This document shows, piece after piece, positions 58,856 to 64,000 of a stretch of DNA of 64,000 nt. Numbering within the stretch: position 1 is the first letter of the stretch; every line of letters begins with the position of its first letter. The translations under genes and the position numbers were made by a program. The notes below the pieces were generated by a model. That model saw nothing but the letters and a program-made list of their open reading frames with translations, did no database searches and was not told where the DNA came from. The stretch covers positions 108,989 through 172,988 of the forward strand of contig JAHDWK010000001.1 in the NCBI GenBank assembly GCA_023382655.1, in the 5' to 3' direction. Origin of the DNA: Anaerolineae bacterium. Lineage in GTDB: Bacteria > Chloroflexota > Anaerolineae > Promineifilales > Promineifilaceae.

Positions 58856-59120
58856 GGGCGCGGCCTTGTGCCCGCCCCGATTATTCGGTAACCACAAACA
58901 GGGCGACCACAAGAGGGGCGACCACAAGGGTCGCCCCTACGATGGGCATACCGTAGGGGCGCGGCCTTGTGCCTGCCCCATTCGTGCCCGTGAATAATAT
59001 GGATGGCGCGACCACAAGAGGGGCGACCACAAGGGTCGCCCCTACGATGGGCATACCGTAGGGGCGTGGCCTTGTGCCCGCCCCATTCGTGCCCGCCCCA
59101 ACAAAAGGCGGCGCGGGCCA
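58856..59120. repeat. REP cluster downstream of the RAYT
   Basis: Two 88-nt direct repeats (58903-58990 and 59008-59095, period 105). Each includes the hairpin AGGGGCGACC ACAAG GGTCGCCCCT (58914-58938, 59019-59043) and ends with a GGCCTTGTGCC unit. The same ACAAG loop occurs in the upstream short hairpin. Confidence 0.85.
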
Positions 59121-59165
59121 ATGGATGACGTGATGGCAAAATTGAATGAGGCATTGGTGGTTTGA
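59121..59165 (+). pseudogene. Remnant of an hsdR 3' end
   Basis: Encodes MDDVMAKLNEALVV and TGA, overlapping the hsdS ATG as TGATG. It closely resembles the last residues of the present HsdR (MEAIMAELNAALTR, 58089-58133). It appears to be the original or a duplicated hsdR end left after REP/RAYT insertion. Confidence 0.65.
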
Positions 59166-60652
59166 TGGGTGAGAATAAAATTCCAGATGGATGGGTCTCT
59201 ACGAAATTATCAGAAATTTCCAGCAAACTTGTTGATGGTTCTCACACACCGCCTCCAAAACAAGAAAGTGGACGCCCCATGCTGAGCGCTGTTAACATCT
59301 TCAAAAACAAAATTCATTTCTCTACATATCGTCTTATATCCGAAGATTCGTTTATCAAGGAAGATCAACGAACAGATATCAAGTCAGGAGATGTTTTACT
59401 AACAATTGTAGGGGCTATTGGCAGAGCCGCAGTCGTCCCAGAAAAATGTGAGAAATTTACGCTGCAACGCAGTGTTGCGGTCATCAAGCCAATACTATTG
59501 GATTCACGATTCCTTATGTATCAACTTGAAGAATCCAGAATTTCAAATTTCTTCAAGAACAATGCGCGAGGTACAGCTCAAAAAGGTATTTATCTAAGAA
59601 CACTTGGTTCCACAGAAATATGGCTACCATCCCTGAACGAGCAACGGCGGATTGTGGCGAAGATTGAGGCGTTGTTTGCCGAACTGGAGGCCGGGGTAGC
59701 CAGCCTGAAAACCGCGCAGGCGCAGCTAAAAACCTACCGGCAGGCGCTGCTGAAACATGCCTTTGCGGGGAAGCTGACCGAAGCCTGGCGCACCGCCCAC
59801 GCCGACGAACTGGAAGACGCCACCACCCTGCTCCGGCGCATCCAGGCCGAACGGCAGGCGCGGTATGAGGCGGAAACGGCCGTGTGGGAGGGGAACGGCC
59901 GTGTGGGCAAAAAACCCCGCCCCCCCCAAGAGCTGCCACCGCTGACACCTGCCGAGCTGAACGGACTGCCAGAGCTTCCGGCCGGCTGGGCCTGGGTGAA
60001 ATTAGGTGAGGCGTTTGGTATTTATGTAGGGGCAACGCCCAGTCGAAAAATCCAAGATTACTGGGGTGGTGATATACATTGGGTGAGCAGCGGTGAGGTT
60101 GCGTTCTGTCGAATCAGGCAAACTAAAGAAACGATCACAGAATTCGGTTACGCCAACTCCTCAACAGATATTCATCCAATTGGAACAGTTATGTTAGGGA
60201 TGATTGGAGAGGGAAAAACAAGAGGACAGGCCGCGATCTTAGATATTGAGGCAACACACAACCAAAACACGGCAGCGATCAGAGTTTCTGAAACAGATTG
60301 TTCACCTGAATGCCTTTTCCATTACCTATTTATGCAATATGAGATGACCAGAAGGATTGGATCGGGTAATAATCAAAAAGCTCTCAATAAAGAGCGTGTT
60401 TCAGAGATGCGGTTCCCTCTAAGTCCAATTGCGGAACAACGTAAAATTATTGAAATCATTGATGAAAAACTGTCCGAAGTTGATCAACTCGAACAAACCA
60501 TCATCGCCGCCTTACAGCAGGCCGAAGCGCTGCGCCTATCCATCCTCAAAAAAGCGTTCAGCGGCCAACTCGTCCCCCAAGACCCCACCGACGAACCCGC
60601 CAGCGTTTTGCTAGCGCGTATACAGGCAGCAAAAGAAACCGCCAATATTTAA
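59165..60652 (+). CDS. hsdS: Type I restriction specificity subunit (HsdS)
   Basis: A 495-residue protein with two target-recognition domains and two conserved helical spacers. TRD1 starts IPDGWVSTKLSEIS and TRD2 LPAGWAWVKLGEAF. The spacers are LNEQRRIVAKIEALFAELEA and IAEQRKIIEIIDEKLSEVDQ, with KHAFAGKLTEAW and KKAFSGQLVPQDP ends. The TRDs are visibly more AT-rich than the spacers, as expected for swapped modules. The start overlaps the hsdR remnant stop. Confidence 0.95.
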   Translation: MGENKIPDGWVSTKLSEISSKLVDGSHTPPPKQESGRPMLSAVNIFKNKIHFSTYRLISEDSFIKEDQRTDIKSGDVLLTIVGAIGRAAVVPEKCEKFTLQRSVAVIKPILLDSRFLMYQLEESRISNFFKNNARGTAQKGIYLRTLGSTEIWLPSLNEQRRIVAKIEALFAELEAGVASLKTAQAQLKTYRQALLKHAFAGKLTEAWRTAHADELEDATTLLRRIQAERQARYEAETAVWEGNGRVGKKPRPPQELPPLTPAELNGLPELPAGWAWVKLGEAFGIYVGATPSRKIQDYWGGDIHWVSSGEVAFCRIRQTKETITEFGYANSSTDIHPIGTVMLGMIGEGKTRGQAAILDIEATHNQNTAAIRVSETDCSPECLFHYLFMQYEMTRRIGSGNNQKALNKERVSEMRFPLSPIAEQRKIIEIIDEKLSEVDQLEQTIIAALQQAEALRLSILKKAFSGQLVPQDPTDEPASVLLARIQAAKETANI

Positions 60653-60682
60653 CCAATCCATCATAACAGGAGGCATATCATC

Positions 60683-62506
60683 ATGAGTACATTCGACAGC
60701 ACCAAACAACAACTGCCTAAAATTCTGGACGAAATCCTGGAAGGCAAAATCCAACTGCCTGACTTCCAGCGCGGCTGGATTTGGGATGACAGCCATGTAC
60801 AAGCCTTGTTAATTAGCATCGGCCGATCTTTCCCCGTGGGAGCGGTCATGCTGCTGGAAACGGGCGGGGGCGTGCGTTTTCAGACTCGGCCCATTGAAAA
60901 TGTCCCATTTAACGGTACCATGCCCGCTCCAGAAAAGTTGATCTTGGATGGCCAACAGCGGCTCACATCGCTCACCCAGGTACTCAAACTCAACAGTCCC
61001 GTCCACACGCGCAATGAAAAGGGGAAACCGATTCGCCGCTATTATTATCTGGATATTCGCAGCGCCCTAGAAGAGGAGCAACTAGAAGAAGCGTTTGTGG
61101 CTGTAGATGAGAACCGCCAACTGAGAACTAATTTTGGCCGCAATGTTGCCCTAGATTTGTCCACCATCCAGCTAGAATGTACGCAGCTTTACTTCCCCTG
61201 TAACCAGATTCTCAACTCCGATGCCTGGGAGGAAAGTTTGCAGGAGTATGCGCCAGAGCATTTTGGCGTTTATATGCAGTTTCGGAAAAATGTGCTGAAT
61301 GCCTTCCGCAACTATGAACTGCCCATCATCGCCCTGAAAAAAGAGACAACGAAAGAAGCAGTGTGCCTGGTTTTTGAAAAGGTAAACACCGGTGGTGTGC
61401 CGCTTTCTGTTTTTGAACTGATTACGGCGACGTATGCCGCCGATGGCTTTAATTTGCGGGATGATTGGTTCGGCAGCAAATTGCGCCAGATGGAAGGGCG
61501 GCAAAGCCGTCTCAAGAAAGAACCAGTTTTGTCTGGCGTGGAATCCACCGATTTTCTGCAAGCCATTACCTTGCTACACACACTGGGAAAACGGCAACAA
61601 GATTTAGCGGAGGGCAGAACGGGCAAATCTGTATCGGCGGTAAGCGCCAAGCGGGTGGCAGTGTTGGCGCTGCCCCTCAGTGCTTATGAAAAGTGGGCTG
61701 ATAGAGTAGAACAAGGCTATATGCTCGCCGCCAAATTCCTGCGCAAAGAATGTTTCTACACGGCGCGCGACCTGCCTTATCGCCCCCAATTATTGCCACT
61801 GGCGACAGTGCTAACCCTTATTGGTAATCGCTGGTTGGAGCCTAAAATCTACGACAAGTTGGCCCGTTGGCTCTGGTGTGGCGTATTGGGTGAATTGTAT
61901 GGGGGTGCGGTGGAAACCCGCATTGCTAATGATCTGGAAGAATTGCTGCGTTGGATTGAAAATGATGGGGAAGAACCGCGCACAGTGTTTGAAGCCGCCT
62001 TCCAACCAGATCGGCTGTATACACTCCGCACGCGGGTTAGTGCGGCCTATAAAGGGTTGAACATTTTGGTTCTGCGGCAGGGATCACAAGATTTTTTCTG
62101 GAAAGCAACGGTACAGGAACTGGATTGGGAAGAAATTGCTCTGGACATTCATCACATCTTCCCCAAATCCTGGTGCCAGGGGCAGGGGATTCCGGCGAAA
62201 ACATTTGATTCTATCATCAACAAAACGCCCATATCTTACAGAGCCAACCGTAAGATAGGTGGCAATGCACCGGCCACCTACCTGCAAAATTTGCAAAACG
62301 AAACGCAAGTGGGGTTGAGCGATGCGCAAATGGACGCTATTTTGGCAACCCATTTGATTGATCCGGCAGCCATGCGCGCCAATGACTTTGACCGTTTCTA
62401 CCAAAACCGCCGGGTGGCCTTGCTTAAGTTAATTGAAGGGGTGATGGGCAAAACGATTCTGCTGGAAGAAACCAGCCTGGCAGATGAGGATGACTATGAC
62501 GATTAA
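60683..62506 (+). CDS. DUF262/GmrSD-like endonuclease
   Basis: A 607-residue protein. The N-terminal DUF262 (GmrS, ParB-like) domain has LPDFQRGWIWDDSHVQAL and the signature LDGQQRLTSL; VFEKVNTGGVPLSVFELITA follows. The C-terminal half contains an HNH-like site DIHHIFPKSW (488-497) with RANRKIGGNAP, as in GmrD. Relatives cleave modified (glucosylated or hydroxymethylated) DNA. AGGAGG precedes the ATG. Its placement between hsdS and hsdM suggests joint defence against modified and unmodified phage DNA. No ACGGCCGT octamer was found in the gene. Confidence 0.87.
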   Translation: MSTFDSTKQQLPKILDEILEGKIQLPDFQRGWIWDDSHVQALLISIGRSFPVGAVMLLETGGGVRFQTRPIENVPFNGTMPAPEKLILDGQQRLTSLTQVLKLNSPVHTRNEKGKPIRRYYYLDIRSALEEEQLEEAFVAVDENRQLRTNFGRNVALDLSTIQLECTQLYFPCNQILNSDAWEESLQEYAPEHFGVYMQFRKNVLNAFRNYELPIIALKKETTKEAVCLVFEKVNTGGVPLSVFELITATYAADGFNLRDDWFGSKLRQMEGRQSRLKKEPVLSGVESTDFLQAITLLHTLGKRQQDLAEGRTGKSVSAVSAKRVAVLALPLSAYEKWADRVEQGYMLAAKFLRKECFYTARDLPYRPQLLPLATVLTLIGNRWLEPKIYDKLARWLWCGVLGELYGGAVETRIANDLEELLRWIENDGEEPRTVFEAAFQPDRLYTLRTRVSAAYKGLNILVLRQGSQDFFWKATVQELDWEEIALDIHHIFPKSWCQGQGIPAKTFDSIINKTPISYRANRKIGGNAPATYLQNLQNETQVGLSDAQMDAILATHLIDPAAMRANDFDRFYQNRRVALLKLIEGVMGKTILLEETSLADEDDYDD

Positions 62507-63992
62507 TGGAGTACTAACAAACAACACGGCTTCTATTGTTTCTAAAGTCTGGAGCTTCTGCCATACCCTGCGCGATGACGGCGTAGGCTACGGCGACTAC
62601 CTGGAACAACTCACCTACCTCATCTTCCTCAAAATGGCCGATGAGTACAGCAAACCGCCCTACAACCGCGACGTCGGCATTCCCGCCGAATACAACTGGC
62701 AAAGCCTGCGCCGCCAACGAGGTGCAGAGTTGGAAGTCCACTACGTCAAGCTGCTGCTCGAATTAGGCAAGAAGCCCGGCATGTTAGGCCAAATCTTCAC
62801 CAAAGCCCAAAACAAAATTCAAGACCCCGCCAAGCTCTACCGCCTGATTGACATGATCAACGACACCGATTGGGTGCTGTTAGGCAGCGACGTGAAGGGA
62901 GACATCTACGAAGGGCTGCTGGAGAAAAACGCCGAAGACACCAAGTCCGGCGCGGGGCAATATTTCACCCCGCGCGCCCTGATCAAGGCAATGGTAGCCT
63001 GCGTGCGCCCAGAGCCGGGCAAAACCATTGGCGATCCGGCCTGCGGCACGGGTGGTTTCTTCCTGGCCGCCTATGATTTTTTGGTGGAAAAGTACCAGCT
63101 AGACCGGGCGCAAAAGGCGTTTCTGAAGCACAACACCTTTGCCGGCAATGAGATCGTCTCCAGTACCCGCCGGTTGTGCCTGATGAATATGTTCCTGCAC
63201 AACATTGGCGAGATGGAGGGGGAAAGCCCCGTTTCCAGTAATGATTCGCTGGTGGCGGATGACGGCCGTCGCTTCGATTACGTCCTGGCCAATCCCCCCT
63301 TTGGCAAAAAAAGCTCCATGAACTTCACCAACGAAGAAGGGGAGCAGGAACGCGAAGACCTGACGTACAACCGGCAAGACTTCTGGGCCACCACCTCCAA
63401 CAAGCAGCTCAACTTTGTGCAGCACATCCACACCATTCTCAAAAGCGACGGCAAAGCGGCCGTCGTCGTGCCCGACAACGTGCTGTTTGAAGGCGGCGCG
63501 GGTGAAACGGTGCGCCAAAAGCTGCTGGAAACCACCGACCTGCACACCATCCTGCGCCTGCCCACCGGCATCTTTTACGCCCAGGGCGTCAAGGCCAACG
63601 TCCTGTTCTTCGACAACCACCCGGCCAGCAAAGATCCCTGGACGAAGGAGGTGTGGTATTACGATTACCGTACCAACGTCCACCACACGCTCAAGAAAAA
63701 GCCGCTGCGCTTTGAAGACCTGGCCGATTTTATTGCCTGTTACCAGCCGACCAACCGGCACAAACGGCAAGAAACGTGGGATGCGGTGGGGAATGTGGAC
63801 GGCCGTTGGCGCAAATTCAGCTACGCCGACATCATCACCCGCGACAAAACCAGCCTAGACATCTTCTGGCTGAAAGATCAAAGCCTGGCCGACCTGGACA
63901 ATTTACCAGAGCCGGACGAATTGGCTGAAGAGATCGTCGAAAACCTGGAAGCAGGACTGGCGAGTTTCCGGGAGATAGTCGCATTGTTGTAG
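62484..63992 (+). CDS. hsdM: Type I restriction-modification methyltransferase subunit (HsdM)
   Basis: A 502-residue N6-adenine methyltransferase. An N-terminal helical domain precedes motif I DPACGTGGFFLAAY and the catalytic NPPFGKKSS. It overlaps the GmrSD-like gene by 23 nt; three in-frame ATGs (62484, 62490, 62496) are available, and a GAGG at 62487 favours 62496. The first is reported. With HsdS it methylates the recognition site and protects host DNA. The stop TAG merges with a REP start. Confidence 0.93.
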   Translation: MRMTMTINGVLTNNTASIVSKVWSFCHTLRDDGVGYGDYLEQLTYLIFLKMADEYSKPPYNRDVGIPAEYNWQSLRRQRGAELEVHYVKLLLELGKKPGMLGQIFTKAQNKIQDPAKLYRLIDMINDTDWVLLGSDVKGDIYEGLLEKNAEDTKSGAGQYFTPRALIKAMVACVRPEPGKTIGDPACGTGGFFLAAYDFLVEKYQLDRAQKAFLKHNTFAGNEIVSSTRRLCLMNMFLHNIGEMEGESPVSSNDSLVADDGRRFDYVLANPPFGKKSSMNFTNEEGEQEREDLTYNRQDFWATTSNKQLNFVQHIHTILKSDGKAAVVVPDNVLFEGGAGETVRQKLLETTDLHTILRLPTGIFYAQGVKANVLFFDNHPASKDPWTKEVWYYDYRTNVHHTLKKKPLRFEDLADFIACYQPTNRHKRQETWDAVGNVDGRWRKFSYADIITRDKTSLDIFWLKDQSLADLDNLPEPDELAEEIVENLEAGLASFREIVALL

Positions 63993-64000
63993 GGGCGACC
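63990..64000 (+). repeat. Start of another REP at the window edge
   Basis: TAGGGGCGACC, including the hsdM stop, is the same sequence that opens the REP hairpins at 58914 and 59019. The rest is outside the window. Confidence 0.6.

Noticed and set aside
1..64000. tRNA, rRNA and phage integrase genes
   Set aside because: No cloverleaf-like sequence, rRNA core or integrase motif was noticed; short RNAs could still be missed without a covariance search.

Overview
The window looks like chromosomal DNA from a Chloroflexota bacterium, probably Anaerolineae-related. This is inferred from the style of the proteins: secreted and lipid-anchored proteins on Thr/Pro stalks, SH3b and LysM domains, C-terminal YLPxxx tails, a MalT-type LuxR regulator and Kht/KimA-type potassium transporters. 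No rRNA, tRNA or CRISPR array was seen. The most pervasive feature is the palindromic octamer ACGGCCGT, which I counted by eye at about 120 copies in 64 kb where one or two are expected by chance. It occurs both in and between genes, much like HIP1 in cyanobacteria.

Layout. 1-11 kb is an envelope region: an RNase Z fragment, an SGNH-like secreted protein, an SH3b membrane protein, a sigma/membrane-regulator pair, and three successive paralogous clan GH-A-like glycosidases, the last fused to GH18-like and SH3b domains. 11-17 kb is housekeeping: TPR/DUF6398-like, M23 peptidase, RlmI-like methyltransferase, aldo/keto reductase, sucrase/ferredoxin-like protein and M24 peptidase. 17-25 kb is accessory DNA: two PIN toxin-antitoxin modules and a LAL regulator with an ICMT-like methyltransferase, a small dimeric-barrel protein and a flavin monooxygenase, separated by repeated boundary sequences. 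25-27.5 kb holds a coupled four-gene operon: XRE repressor, ImmA/IrrE-like protein, NPPY methyltransferase/BpsA-like protein and EVE domain. 27.8-37 kb carries a trans-sulfuration enzyme and a potassium/proton transport cluster. 37.5-39 kb encodes an ALDH7-type dehydrogenase.

39.4-43.8 kb is a coupled three-gene operon: a caspase-like protease with a death-like adaptor domain, a four-segment membrane protein, and a STAND-type TPR ATPase that has lost its Walker B core. 43.9-48 kb has a sigma/anti-sigma operon, EF-P, a LysM protein and a methyltransferase. 48.4-52.6 kb is one giant secreted propeller/PKD/PA14/DUF11 protein. 52.6-55.3 kb contains a truncated BrnT-like toxin with its antitoxin and an unusual Clp ATPase. 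55.4 kb to the end is a type I restriction locus, hsdR-hsdS-hsdM, interrupted by a RAYT transposase with its REP repeats and by a GmrSD/DUF262 endonuclease gene.

The noncoding DNA is rich in three repeat classes: 33-nt perfect or near-perfect hairpins with 15-nt arms and a 3-nt loop (five copies, one in frame inside a gene), near-tandem word-like repeats between genes, and REP elements around the RAYT. The leading candidates for undescribed systems are the caspase/membrane/STAND operon and the XRE/ImmA/methyltransferase/EVE operon.
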